A DNA stretch of 64,000 bases from Daldinia sp. FL1419 (GCA_025201765.1 MU623419.1:1-64000), one strand, 5' to 3'. Shown: positions 1-12,458, counted from the first letter of the stretch. Numbers and translations: made by a program. The notes: generated from the sequence alone by a model not told the origin.

Positions 1-1666
1 TAAATTCGATTATTAGGTGTTGTAAAATACTTCCTTAAAGTTGAAGTATATGTTAAGGAGATTCAAAGTATGTAAATTTTTTTGTCACCCACTTGCTTGG
101 GTTACATTTAGCACGACAACCAGCTTGCCGATTATTTTCCTCAAATTGGCCGAATCCGCAATCGAGTCATTATTTTATTGTGCTAAAACGGGGAGCATAT
201 GATTCGATCGGTTATTTGTTACATCTACGCGACTGGCTTCATAGCTTTCAGGAGTTCCCAGGAGTTCTTAGAAGTTTTCAGGAGCTCTTATAGACCTTTT
301 GCGCTTGGTCTTACGATCGAGGTCTGAGGTGTTATGGTCCGGAAATCCTTCTCATTTACATATCTGCGGTGACAAAAGTGAGCGCGAGAGTAATAAGCAA
401 TAGGGACTCGGGCCGGTTGTTTCCTGTCGTTCAATATGATGGGTAAGAGTTTACCGCCCAGGCACAACCTGATCCCATGCATAGTGTCGTGCGGTATCAC
501 GTCTCTTTAGCTTGTGATTGGTTATGGCTTATACCTTGCATCTGGGCACGGGTCCTGCTAGGGATGCTATCTGCCTATCAAATCGGTAGATCGTCGACTG
601 GGGTCAATGAAGGCGCCTAGGAAGATTCGCGCCGGCTAGTTCCCACGCGCCCAACCATATCTCATTCTCCCCGTCTTTTGCGCTGGACTGGGTAGGGACC
701 CCTGGCATTAGCAAATCTTGTCTTCGACTTCATTCGTAAGTGCGCATTTTGGTATGCCGGATGTATCCATTTACGGCCCAGGTCTACACCCAAGAGGCCG
801 TCTGCTCATGGCAAGGGATTGCCAATTCTAATAGTACCGCAGTAAATGAGCGAATGATGTACATGGACATATCTTCAACGACGGGTCAATGTACCTCTTC
901 GCTGGTAGGCGTAGGTGTGGGATGCTGCCTCGTCCTTATCCCGTACCTGTATTCCCGGGAACAAAAGTATCGTCGGCTCTAAATACAATAGTATTATTTC
1001 CCTAGAACGACCAACAATCCCGCCTCCTTCCTCATATACTCAGCCTTTTTCTCGCTATACCTTTTTGCCCTCTCCATTTTGCTTTTTACCAGACACTCAC
1101 CCGTCGGTGTAAGAGAAAACCGGTAATCAGAAGCCTGTAACTTGTTCCGTCGGGTTCTAAATCAACGTTGACACGTTGATCTGGGAAATCCGATACAACC
1201 CAGCAAGTGGTCCAGCGTTAGACTAGAGCCTGTGGGCGTCTATTTTCATTATCGTACAACTTGGATATTGGGGTTTACTCTAGCCACCCTATCAGAGACT
1301 TGCATTCGGTCGATTCATACCCCCAGTCCGTCGTGAGCGATCCCATTGCATCTTATGTAGCCCCATCGACTAATCGTCCCATGCAGAATATTCCCAGAAA
1401 AGGTCGAATGAGGTGACAACATATCGCCGCGGCGCCTACTCAAAACCACCCACCTTCCCAGCTGTCCAACTTTGAAATACTTTTCCTTCGATAGCTGGTC
1501 TCTCCCAATTCATTCTCATATTAATCGATTCCTCTCTTTAAGTCATATACTTTTTGGTCCTGTTCCTAAAGACTGAAGGTAGTACACGAGCATATAGTAG
1601 TTTGCATACATAGACTGAGTCTTGTTTCTTTCTTTCCTATTTTCCTTCATACACATCACAGCCCAA
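1..1666. other. Gene-free left edge
   Basis: No credible coding region. Short open frames here lack codon bias, splice partners or recognisable motifs. A small imperfect repeat of CAGGAGTTC units lies at about 247-290. The last 200 bp are pyrimidine-rich and probably hold the promoter and leader of the gene starting at 1667. Confidence 0.5.
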
Positions 1667-3267
1667 ATGGCGCCACAAGACGAAAGAAGGCGGCCTTCCG
1701 CCCTTAAGTTGGCTCCTACGCGATCATCTTCTACCGGCTCCACCTCTACCACATCGTCACTGGGCAAGCCACCGAGGACACCAAGATTCGCGGAAGCTAC
1801 CACAGTATACTCGCCAGTAGAGCAACCAGATACGCCATTTGGGAGGGACGATAGATCACAAGTAGCTCAAGCTCAACCGGCTGATGTTGGATTCGGATAT
1901 ATTGGCGAAGAGTCGAGTCAAGGAATAAATATGCCGATGACACCAAAGTCGCCGCTAAAGAGTGCCATGAAGGCGCCGGGTACTCCGGGGAGAAAATTTG
2001 ATAACCCCTTAAGTCCGACATTCATGGAAGAGGAGCTATTAGAGAAACGGGAGAGGGACACCGAGAAGGAGCAAGTACGAGACTTGGTAGGTTGAACCAT
2101 GACCATGTGTGCAAGAGTATGGGCTAACACTCGGGGCAGGGTCTTAAGACAAAGGTGCGGATGGCTAAGTTCGCTCTTCGAGGAGTCAGCTTCAGCTGCA
2201 GCACTGTCATCCTAGCTATGCTTTCCTCGTCGTTCGCTATATTCCACGCGACCAAGACTCTACCGGCGCAAAACGGTCTACCAGCCTGGGCGACAGGCAC
2301 GCAGACGTGGCCGCAATACCTCGTACTGGCTGTCTCCTGCACTAACCTCCTCATCTGCATTCTTATATTTATTGGATACTGCCGAGGTGGTCACCGTCGC
2401 GCAGAGAAAGTTGGTGTATACTACACATTGTTTGCAGTTGGCTGGTTTATCGCTTCCGTGATTCTATGGGCTGCTGCTGCGGGCGTCTTGCAATTCACGA
2501 GGAATAACAGCGGCAACCAGGACCTATGGGGATGGGCATGTGTACAGAACCACCGTTCCGATCTCTTCTCGCAGAAGGTCGACTACGAACTTGTTTGCAG
2601 ACTTCAGGTGAGCAACCTATAGGAGGCTATTCAAATTTGGTCGCATAGCTAACAATCCCCTTAGAACTGGGCTCTGATCTGCATCATTATCGAGATCGTC
2701 ATCGATGTTCTTACAATTATCCTCTACAGCGTCGTCTTCTACCGATACTACACCAAGCGACGTCTAGCTAAGTCGATGGACCTACGAGATCGTGCCCGGT
2801 CAGACCTATACCTAGCCCAACTGCGATCGCAATCGGCCCCCAATACTCCTGGCTTCGGCCCCAAGTCCCCGTCCTTTTCGCAATACGCTATGTCACCGCG
2901 CTTCCCCCCTTCGGCCTACAAGTCTTTAGGAGATATCTCGGAAGGACCCACGTTCACACCGGGAGCACAGATTGTCGAGCCGCAATCCTCCTTCGCGAGC
3001 CCACCCAAGAGTGCCGAGAAGCCGTTCAAGCTGCAGGCTCCGCCTAGCAAGGCTCCCTCCGCCACCCCCAAGGTGGGCCAGGGTGCATTCCGAACACCCA
3101 CCACCCCCAATGCACCTGGACCTAGCTTCAGCTCCAATTTCAACGAGCAGGCCCCTGTGGCACCTGGCGAGGTGCAATACGATGCCGTGCCCATTCCCGG
3201 CGCATATAACGACGCCGTAGTCAAGAGCCCGCCGCCAGCACAGACGAGTTTCAGCCATCCGCGGTAA
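1667..3267 (+). CDS. Four-helix plasma-membrane-type protein with disordered tails
   Basis: Three exons: 1667-2086, 2140-2607 and 2665-3267, giving 496 residues. Both introns (53 and 57 bp) are phase 0 with GT..AG ends and CTAAC branch sites. The first ATG in frame is 1667; upstream frame continuation uses only TTG. Residues 1-140 are Ser/Thr/Pro-rich and polar. Four hydrophobic segments follow at about 151-177, 200-220, 231-257 and 298-322, a MARVEL-like arrangement. The 170-residue C-terminal tail is Pro/Ser-rich with repeated S/T-P sites, so a phosphorylated cytoplasmic tail is likely. Length and layout recall the fungal hyphal-anastomosis protein HAM-8, but this is a memory of family layout, not an alignment. 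Function is otherwise unknown. Confidence 0.85.
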
Positions 3268-4633
3268 ATGGGCTGCGAGACGGGAAGGGAAAATAAAAAA
3301 AGACAAAAACCAAAACGAACTAAAGCTACATTATTTGGATATACTTAATTTCTTTTGTTCAGCTGAGCTGGAAAACGGGGTCACATTTCGATCCTAAGTT
3401 TGGATTCCACAACCCCCCAACCATTATTATCATGCGCTATGTTCTATGTTCTACCATCTACGACATGCGGGAAGGTAGCGAAATCGAACGAATCAAACTG
3501 AATCAACGACGAGGCGGCGTCCTCGAGGTGATATGATTGGAGGGGGGACAGAAGTTGGGGTGGTGTGTGGGCTGTGTATGATTTGGGATAACCGGCGAAC
3601 TTGGAATATACCTCGGGGATGGAATAAGCTACTTTTTTTTATTTTTTTTTTTTTTTTTACATATATCATAATAAGTACCTACTGCTACAAATGTGTATAG
3701 CACCGATACCTTTTTTTTTCTTGGACAATGAGATATTAGTTCAACAATTTGGCTTGCGTTGTATTGCTTCGTTTTCGGTGTGATGGGCTTACGATACTAC
3801 TTGTTAATATGTGGTACGCTGGGATATGCGTGAAGGGAATGAGACGTTAGGTAGGCTCTCGTGATAGGTCGTAGCGATGAGACCCTTTTTGGGGCAGCAT
3901 GTTCGTGGCTATGTTCACGTACTGTAGTGTAGATGCACGACGTTCTGCAACAGGCAAGGATTGCATAGCATCGTGCAGAGCCGCAGGGCCACACACTCGG
4001 GACTGGTAGGAGTACGGAATTGGACTCTCCCGGCAGGCTTAGTTAGTTGCCTCGGGGTGAGAGGATCAAGTAAACAAGTGGTCGTATTATTATAGACCTT
4101 GGTCCCTGGATGTATTGTACTTCCTATTAGATTAATTGGTGCTTTGACGTTTAAGTCACAAGGGCTTATTTTTGATGCGGCTCGTACCGAGGATCTCGTT
4201 TCCCCGGATGTGTACGTAGTAAACAATATATAAATTCATGCTTGTAGAGGCGGTGACTACCTAGGTATGTATCAATAATTCAATATACGTGATGAAGTTT
4301 AATATCTGATCTGATAACTATCGACTTTAATAAGTTGAGTTCTTGTACTTCTTCTAAGCCGGGTATTGTCGGCTGGCAGCCAGCTGCGCGTCACTATCGG
4401 CTCATAGTGGGCCGTTCCAAAAGCTTCTCCAAGCTCAAGCTTAATTAAGCTCAAGCTCAAGCTCTATCGTTTTCCATCATCATTCAAGCTTTGCCTTGTC
4501 CTATCCGGTTCGTATACAAAAAAAACCACAACACAATCGCAACGCAAGGCAGTGGGTCGATCGATCCCAGAGAGAAGAAAACTCGGAAGAGGAACCGGCC
4601 CCCAAATTACATCCTCAGACCTTAATCTATCCG
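3268..4633. other. Intergenic region with poly-T tract
   Basis: Contains the 3' region of the upstream gene, a broken poly-T tract at about 3633-3659, and from about 4431 the repeat-rich promoter of the next gene. No gene was seen. Confidence 0.5.
4431..4472. promoter_or_regulatory. AAGCTC repeats around a 14-bp palindrome
   Basis: Several copies of AAGCTC flank the perfect palindrome AGCTTAATTAAGCT at 4438-4451, about 180 bp upstream of the small mitochondrial-type gene. The position fits a protein-binding promoter site or part of the leader; this role is inferred. Confidence 0.3.
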
Positions 4634-4979
4634 ATGGCCGGTGTCACAGCTGCTGCCCTGGTGCGGCCCGCCTCGGCCTTGCGGTTTCGAACGGCGGCGT
4701 CGCTGCGAGCATACAGCACGCAGCCCCCACGAGACTCCAATAACACGGTCAAGTTCTGGCCGTTTGTCGCCATCATCGGGCTTGGGACCGCGGGGTACGT
4801 TTATATGGTCAGGGCTAAGGCTGCGAGTAGGTGAGTGCGAGTTGGTTTCTTTCTTTTGTATTGTGGGTTGTGGGTTGTTCCATGGCTTGATGAGAGGGGG
4901 TTGGTATGTACCTATGTGTAGGGTATTATTATATTGACTGTGAGTTTATAGGAATGCGCCGGTGAGGAGGTTGCAATAG
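4634..4979 (+). CDS. Small mitochondrial-type single-span membrane protein
   Basis: Two exons, 4634-4830 and 4952-4979, joined across a 121-bp intron (GTGAGT..TATAG) that splits an Arg codon; 74 residues. Residues 1-28 are rich in Ala/Arg/Ser with no acidic residue and end in an RAYSTQ-like motif, typical of a mitochondrial presequence and cleavage site. A hydrophobic helix follows at about residues 41-58 (WPFVAIIGLGTAGYVYMV), then a basic tail. I infer an inner-membrane peptide, perhaps a respiratory-complex or assembly accessory factor. I do not recognise the family. The model rests on splice quality and targeting features. Confidence 0.7.
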
Positions 4980-5980
4980 TGGTACCTGGTCTTTTTATCG
5001 TCGGGAATGGGTCAGAAGTCATAGCGAAGTGATGTATCATAGCTATGTATAATATATGTATGATTTTTTTTTTTTTCATTGAAACATAATACATTGGGTT
5101 GGGGGTGAGCTAGGAGCTAGCCCTATCATTACTATACTATTAGATACATGAGAGGAGTTAATGGAATTGGCTATGCCGGCTTAACCTTACGGCTATTAGT
5201 TAATGGGCAAACAGAGCAAAGACAGCCCATTGCAAATTCTATTGGATAGCACTTCGAAGTAACAAGACTATATAGTTAGCTAACAAAAGTTACAAGATAG
5301 TCTCTTGACACGAAACTATTTAATTCAACTAAAACTATATAAACTATCGTAAGTGGTGGTTATAGAGTTCTCTATAAAATAACCATCTTATAAGTCATTT
5401 GTATATCAGGTGGCTAAACTAATGTATGTAGTTAGTTATGTCACTTATAAGAGGTAATCCTTACTTATGTACATGCCACCGCCCTAAGTAACCCGTATAA
5501 CCCCGTTATACTATCACACTAGGTTACTCCCGAATATGTTCCATAGCGGAAAACCTGACTCAAAGTTTAACAATCATCCGTCAAACGATAATAATGGCTT
5601 GGCGAAGTTTACCTTAATCGAAGTCCCAATCGATAGCGGGTTCAACGCAAAGCAAGGAGGGGCTCGCATCATGTTTGTATCCCTGTCCCGTCCCATCTGA
5701 CCAATAGTCGATCAGGTATCTAAGTAGCAATAGCAAAGTGCGGGACATCGAGAAATTAAAGCCATACCCTTGATAACACACCTTCCCATGTCCCACCTAC
5801 CCACCAGAGACCAGCTTCGTCAGTAAACATAACCCCCTATTTTTAAACTTGCTTCTCCCTTCTTTTATCTCCTGCAGCGGATATCTTCATTCGTTTCTCC
5901 CTAGAATAAAGAAAAGACCTAGTTATCAAATCCCTATCGGAAATAAGACGAGAAAAAGACAAGCAAAAAACCCATCCAAA
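4980..5980. other. AT-rich intergenic region
   Basis: Moderately AT-rich spacer from 5100 to 5550 with no supported gene. The last 150 bp are the leader of the kinase gene and include an A-rich stretch right before its ATG. Confidence 0.45.
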
Positions 5981-6658
5981 ATGTCCACCATCGACAACCT
6001 CAAAGACCGCACCACCCCGGTCTTCGACCGCGACGACGTCACCGTGATCTTCGTCCTCGGCGGCCCGGGCGCCGGCAAAGGCACACAATGCGAGCGCCTC
6101 GTTGCGCGGTACGGCTTCGCGCACCTTTCCGCCGGCGACCTGCTCCGCGCGGAGCAGAACCGCCCCGACAGCGAGTTCGGCGACCTGATCCGACACCACA
6201 TCCGCAACGGCCTCATCGTGCCCATGGAAGTCACCATCGCGCTCCTCGAGTCCGCCATGCGCCAGCTCCTCGACGACCCCACCGCCCTGACCTCCACGTC
6301 CTCCCACCAGGGCCCCCGGAAGCAGGGCAAGTTCCTGATCGACGGCTTCCCGCGGAAGCTCGACCAGGCGATCAAGTTCGAGGAGGCCGTTGTCCCCGCG
6401 CGCTTCGTCCTCTTCTACGATTGCCCCGAGGACGAGATGGAGCGGAGATTGCTAGAGCGCGGGAAGACGTCGGGCCGCGAAGACGATAACGCGGAGTCTA
6501 TTCGCAAGCGCTTCCGCACTTTTGTCGAGACCAGCATGCCCGTCGTCGATTACTTCGAGAAGCAGGACCGCGTTGTCAGGGTCGATGCCCGCCCGGAGCC
6601 CGATCAGGTCTTTGAGTTTACGCGGAAGGAGCTAGAGAAGCGTCTACAACTCTCTTAG
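5981..6658 (+). CDS. ura6: UMP/CMP kinase (uridylate kinase, Ura6 type)
   Basis: Intronless, 225 residues. Transfers phosphate from ATP to UMP, CMP or dCMP in pyrimidine nucleotide synthesis, in cytosol and nucleus. The P-loop GGPGAGKGTQ lies at residues 27-36, the NMP-binding SAGDLLRAE at 50-58, the DGFPRK motif at 121-126, and the LID segment ERGKTSGREDDN at 159-170, all diagnostic of the eukaryotic UMP-CMP kinase branch of adenylate kinases. A 12-15 residue Ser/Thr-rich insert precedes the DGFPR strand. ATG 5981 follows an A-rich leader and is the first in frame. The first two thirds of the gene have almost exclusively G/C in third codon positions, unlike all neighbouring genes. Confidence 0.95.
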   Translation: MSTIDNLKDRTTPVFDRDDVTVIFVLGGPGAGKGTQCERLVARYGFAHLSAGDLLRAEQNRPDSEFGDLIRHHIRNGLIVPMEVTIALLESAMRQLLDDPTALTSTSSHQGPRKQGKFLIDGFPRKLDQAIKFEEAVVPARFVLFYDCPEDEMERRLLERGKTSGREDDNAESIRKRFRTFVETSMPVVDYFEKQDRVVRVDARPEPDQVFEFTRKELEKRLQLS

Positions 6659-7375
6659 GCTTGACCTAGGGTGCTATTAGGGGCAATAGGGGCTGGCCGT
6701 GAGGTGTCGCTTCGTTAGTGGACCGGTGGGCCGTCATGATGGCGGGGACGTAGATATTCCAAAAGAGGAATAAGAAAGGGGTAGTTAATACGGATATAGA
6801 GTTCAGCTTATTCCCCGTCCTAGTTATTAGGCTATAGAGAGAAGAGATACGATTACGACTAGTAAAAGACTGCGAAGAGGATATATACCTGTTATATGTA
6901 GGGACGGCCAAGCGTCCGTCCGAGTCGCATAATCTACCAGGGTGGAAAGCAATTTTACTTTTATCAGATAGAAAGAGACGCGAGTAGAAAAGACGTTAAA
7001 ATTCAACTTTTTGCAATTAAAATGCGTAACGCAATCCCAGGCAACTTTTCTGTATCCTCTAAATACAAGTCGTGAAGTAACGCGCGGGGGGCCAATCCTT
7101 TCATCAGCTATATTTTTGGACCTAGTGACATTTCGTTCACTCCCTCCCCCCCTTTCTGCAAACCTGGGGCTTCGACATAACGCAACGTGAATTGCAATCG
7201 ACCGCGACGAGATGAACGCACGATCATGTAGCCTCCCGACCACCGCGTATTAAACCTGGGAATCATTCGCAACCGAATAAAGCTCTCGCCTTGCAAATCC
7301 GTAAGACGCCGTAGACCGTACCTGATGCAGACAATCCAAAGACGGAAACGTCGAGAGAAGAGAATATGCCTTCGT
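6659..7375. other. Convergent 3' region between kinase and eIF3m
   Basis: Both flanking genes end here, so this holds two 3' untranslated regions. No third gene is supported. Confidence 0.5.
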
Positions 7376-9283
7376 CTAATCATCATCGTCAGTTCGTTCT
7401 CTGCGAGGTGCTCGCTCGCTGCGGTCGCCACGGTCGCCACCACCACGGCGTCCACCGCTACCACCGGCACCCGACTGGTTACCACCGTTAATGCCTGCAC
7501 TTGCTAGGCGTCGCTCGATCTCCTCCGCCTCGCGTTTCTTATGCGCCTCAGCGTTGGCCTGCTCCCTACGCAGGTTGGTGATCACGTTGGAGAGCAGAGT
7601 TCGCCATCCGTCGAGGCGGTCGCCGACCTCGCGCCATTGCTTCTCGCTGAAGACTCGGTAGAAGGTTTGGTGAACGAGGAAAACCTTCTTCTGTTGCGAT
7701 AGCTTTCCTTCGACTAGGCCAGCACGGATCACATCGATCGTCCACATCTCAACCTCTTCAATGGAAATCTGAAGGGCCTTGGCAATGTTTTCGTACGGGA
7801 TCTCACGGTTAGAAGTGCTAGCTGCCAAGCTTGCAAAGGTGAGAAGTCGGATCTTGCGGTGAAGCTTGTCGCCATCAAGATGCTCCTTCTCAATGAATCC
7901 TTCATGCTCGTCGTTGAAGTCCTTGTAATCTTCTAGATCCTTCTCGGCGAAGATTGTGAGTAGTTCAAAGTAAAGAGGATGAGAGTCAGAGAGCGCTTGA
8001 ATTGCGGAGACAGCGAGGAGGTCTTGAAAGTCGTTGTGAGTGGGAGATAAAAGCGCCGCCTTTAAAGCGCGAAGGGCCAATTGTTGGGCCTCTTCCGACT
8101 TGACCTCTTCTTCATCAAAGGTGCGTAGAGCACTAAGGATATGCTGGTAAGACGCTCTATAAAGTTAGAACGACAATATTAGCAATCTAATCCTAGTAAG
8201 ACTTTGGGAAATTGTCACTCACTCGTCATCGCCTGCATCACGAGCTACCTCTGCAATCTCGAGGAACAACTTTCGCTGTTCTTCCTCGTCGGTCTCCCAC
8301 TGCTTTAGCCACTCCTTAATGTTAGGCAAGGCTTTCTTAAGGTTGTCGTACATTCCGTTCAGTTTAATGAATCGCAGGATTGCCATAAGGACGTTGTAGC
8401 GCAGCTCGTAATCTTTCTCGTTCTCCTGTTGGAGCAGGTTGAAGATGGTGGTGAGGGCCTGAAGGGCGAGTGCGGGGCCGTGAACAGGAGAAGAGGTTAC
8501 GGGCTTCATGAGGTTTTCGCAAACTCGAGGGAGGAACATGGCAACGTGATCGGATTGTAAAACCAGATAAATGAGCAAGTTATAGTTGGAGGTAAACTCC
8601 TTCTCGGGAACCGAGTGCAGGGCAGAAGATGCGACAATGAGCTTCTTGAGCACCTCGTCTTGTTGGTCCTTGTCATCCTTTTCGATAAGGGACTTGACGT
8701 CGTCGCCAACGTTGAGATGGTTAGCCAAATCAAGCGCCAGCTCCGCAAAAGATCCGTCAACGAAAGCATACTGCTGACGCGACTCCTGCTGCTCCACCTG
8801 AGCGGCCATGTTCATGCTACACTCAAGACTATCTTTAAAAGACTCTTTAAAAGACTCTTCAAGCAGTTGTTTAAGTGTCTTGGCTTGTTCTTCAATTACG
8901 TGATCAGAAATTAGTTCCTTTAATCGGCGTGTAACGTAGTTGAGAAGAGCTTTGGTGTGATCAATATCCTCAGATTCGTCACTATCGTAGCTAGAATTTT
9001 CCTCTTCGTGGTCGCTGCTAGAGTCGTGGCTTGATGACTTGTCGCTGTTGGGATCGGGCTCGAGAGGAGAAGATGGGGGAGAGGTTGAAGTGGAGGAAGT
9101 AGCCTTGCTAGAGACCGGGGTATGTAGGAATGGCTGGTGGTTCTTCTTCTTGGAGGGTTCGCGTCGACGGCCACGGCGAGTTCCAGCAGCAATATCGTCT
9201 TCGTACTCCTCGTCGCGAAAAGTAAGCTGAAAATGTAAATTCGGTGGTGCCGAAATGGCGGGGTTATTTTTCGGGGCCCACAT
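7376..9283 (-). CDS. eIF3m: Translation initiation factor 3 subunit M, with unusual N-terminal extension
   Basis: Two exons on the minus strand, 8223-9283 and 7376-8156, around a 66-bp intron (GTGAGT..TATAG); 613 residues from ATG 9283. eIF3m is a PCI-domain subunit of the eIF3 complex that loads mRNA on the 40S ribosome. The canonical part starts at the clustered Mets at residues 157 and 159 (8815 and 8809), just before the family-typical start AFVDGSFAELA, giving 457 or 455 residues, the usual fungal length. The PCI/winged-helix region includes HPLYFELLTIF and EIPYENIAKALQISIEEVEMW. The tail is Gly/Arg-rich (RRGGGDRGDRSERAPRRER), ending in an Asp run. Residues 1-156 are not known from the family: a basic patch, a Ser/Asp/Glu-rich stretch at about 60-110, then an amphipathic helical segment with an ESFKESFKDS repeat. 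Confidence 0.93.
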
Positions 9284-12200
9284 ATTGGGCGAATTGGCTG
9301 TGGTTTAGTGGTGATTTAGCGTTGGTTAGCGTGGTGTTTATCCGAGGTTTATCCGAAGATTCCATGGGAGAGTTTTTCCGGTCCGAAGGAAATGCTGGGT
9401 GGTTGAGTCCGTGGGACCACGCAAGTGGGGCATGGCACGTGCACGTCTTAGGTAATTTCTGGACTATTAAGGCGGGTACCCCTGAATAAGCTTTGCACCA
9501 TTACGGCGGGTACACCCACGGGGACCCAGCATGGCGGGTGCGCGGATAAACTTTAAACCATTGCAGGTACCACTCCGAACCTTGGAAGCTGCCCAGCAGT
9601 AGAAAAAAGACTTGAATGTTCCAATTGCCATCCATGGGTCTAGCTTCAAGGCACATAACTGTTCCTGTAAGCTACAAACCTATTCCTCACCGCGTGCAAA
9701 AATATTTGGGTAAGGTACACATATGAATCTATATTCAATCTTAAGTAGCCGAGTGCCTCTCAGTCTAGTAAGCACATTGCTTAATTGGGCATAGTGTACA
9801 TAAATGAGGCTAGGCTTAGCTTAGTATTTTCTGGTGTGCCTTTTTGCTAAATCTACCTACATATTGTTATCTCTCTTTTGTTAGATCGACCACTAGAACC
9901 AAGGTATCTTTACTTTACCATCGGAGGTAGATAGGCGCTACTATAATATCTCTTGATTTTTATAATCCTAGAGGTAGGCTCAGAAACTGACAATGCATAC
10001 TCACCTAGGAGGTACCTATGCAATAGTAGAGCTAGCTCCTGTCACTACCCAAGTAACTTGTATGAGATTTGGTGGTTATAGATGCCTCCTGATGGAGCAC
10101 TCAAAAGTTACTATTGAACCGACTTACCCCCTATCTCAAATAACAGTACGTAATACCTTGAGTCGCTTTATATAGTTCACTTTCTCGCTCTTGGGATCCT
10201 AGACTAGACGTATAGAACTAAGGATGACTTCGATACGTAACTATAACTAGTTAGTAGTTATAACTATAACTACAGGTATGTTTCAAAAAGCGCTTAACCA
10301 GCGTGGCATTACCAAACGGAGCGGCTTTCTTGTTTCTATTAAACCTTCCGATTCTAATCCACAATATTCATTTGTCATGTAAGCCTCGTCTTACCGTAGC
10401 GATATGTGATGTTACCGGAAGAGATATGCCTAAACATCTTGTTACGTACTTATAAAATTCTCATGACTAGTTGTTTCGACTAGATGGCTCGTGGGCGTAT
10501 TGAAGCAAACAGACAAACTTGGATATTCCTTGTCAAGGTAGGCAATTAATATGTGCGGCAAACTGTGATGATTATGAAGCGATATGGGACGATAAGCCAA
10601 ATACCAAAGTACTTATAGAAGTTTACATGTAATTACCTAGTTAGTAAGTCTTTTATAATGAACTACCTATTCGAGATAGGATAAATAGGTACTTATATAT
10701 GTACCTAAGCAGGCAGGAGGCTCTGCATCTATCTACGGTTCTAAATAGAAAAACACGGCATAGGTAATACTTAGGTATATACGTGTAAATCGTGACGTGC
10801 CGTAATGCGGCGGGCTGGGGGTTCTCGCGATTAAATTCTCAAGTGAACGATTGGTTACATAGTATTATACGTGGAAAGCCACCAATCAACCCACTTTCCT
10901 AATCAAGACAGCCAGGGTTCCTTTCGCGAGCCCCTGGAGGTACAATAAATACCTAAGTAGGTTGAGATGAACGTGAAACGGTTTGCCCTGCGTCCCCACG
11001 AGGTCTAGGTTCTTTAGTCTCGAGGTCATTCAACCCTTCGAGGTTGGTCCCTGAACCGAAGCCGTATGCAACATATGATTCATCAAAGATCCGAAGGTTT
11101 TCAAGGATTCCAGAAAGCACATAGACAGGATTCCCCGGTTTGTAAGGTTTATCATCGTTGGATCCCTGCCTTGAAAACCTACTGATCTATTATACCTACT
11201 TACTGTTGAAAATGTTCTTTTGTGATGCATTGCCGGCATCGGTACCCGTCGACGCTTTGAGGGATGGTCGCAAACTGGCTCTTTAAGACCGTCACGCCCG
11301 AAATCTATATTAGGGTTAAATTATGCATATGGAATATGGAATAGCCAAATGCGGGAGAAGGATTATCGTTAGGCTGACGAAAATGTGGTTCTCTTGAGCT
11401 GATGACGAGAGCTACTATGTATGTATGTAATATTAATATTAAAGGACCTGCCATAATAACGCCAACATCAGTAGGTATACAATATGAAAAAGGCACTTAT
11501 GTACTAACCCCTCTCCTTTTCTTCTTCTTTTTTTTCCTTCTGTTTTCTTCTGTTTTGACGAGTGTTTGCTTTGTGGATTGAGTAACGCTGTCGAATAAAT
11601 CTAATTTATAAAGTAATCTACGAGAACGCACGACATTAGTCTACCGATCTTCAGGTACGGGGTCTTTTAGCGTGAACGACTGCGGTTCGCACCCGCCTAT
11701 CAACTGCTTTTTTTCACAGCGAACTGGCGAGAGCCGGGACCTGCCCAGGTTAATCGATAGGCGGAAAAGGACCCGTCATGCGACCGTTTGGCCCCGATAG
11801 CCCGAATCTTTGAACGAGTTACATCCATAGGACGTAACCTGACAATTTAATGTTAGTGGACAATAAGGAAAGCTCAGCCTGTGCCTGTTGCCATAATAAG
11901 ATTTCGGCTACCAAGTTTCAGCTGAACAATAAATAAAGAGGCGTTGATTTTTAACATTTAGGTTTTTAGCCAAGAAGATAACAAGTACGAAATAATTGTC
12001 AAACAAAAAACAATCCCAAAATACCAAAATCCCACAACATAACATCCACAATACATGCAACGATCGCTGGAGGCCAAAATACTACACTATAACCCACTCG
12101 CACCGCCGTGTTATAGAGGATATTAGAGGGGAACTTCTCCCGACAATCATCAAGCATCGTCTAATGCCTTTTCTTCCCATAAAGGAACTTAAGAAAAGCA

Positions 12201-12458
12201 CTTAAGGGGGAGCATTTAAGAAAAGACAGCTGATTTCTTAAGCTTGGTAAACCATTCGGGATTCATGCGCCGGTTTCCAAATACCACTTATTGAAAATAG
12301 CCAAGATTTAATTACTACCCAGGCAGTGTTCAAAGCATCGCATCCCGGCTGGCGATCCGACACGCCCTAAGCGTCGGTGATACAAATAAGAGGCAGCGCA
12401 GCGGGTAAAGAAAAAAGAGTATCGGTATCTGAAGGAATCCTGGAAGCAGTAATCCACC
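9284..12458. other. Long gene-free spacer
   Basis: About 3.2 kb without a supported gene. The first few hundred bases are presumably the eIF3m promoter. Scattered TAGGTACTTA/TACCTAAG motifs occur around 10680-10970. A hairpin-rich patch lies at 11666-11764. The stretch before 12459 is the promoter of the next gene. Confidence 0.5.
11666..11764. other. Hairpin-rich patch, possible structured RNA
   Basis: Three nested or adjacent inverted repeats: CCGCCTATC at 11693-11701 pairs perfectly with GATAGGCGG at 11756-11764. Inside, CTGGC-GAGA-GCCGG forms a stem with a GNRA-type loop, followed by ACCT-GCCC-AGGT. Just upstream is an imperfect stem around GAAC..GTTC. It is not a tRNA and matches no spliceosomal RNA I know. 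Confidence 0.25.

Noticed and set aside
1667..3267. Firm naming as hyphal anastomosis protein HAM-8
   Set aside because: Only topology and tail composition suggest it; no alignment possible here.
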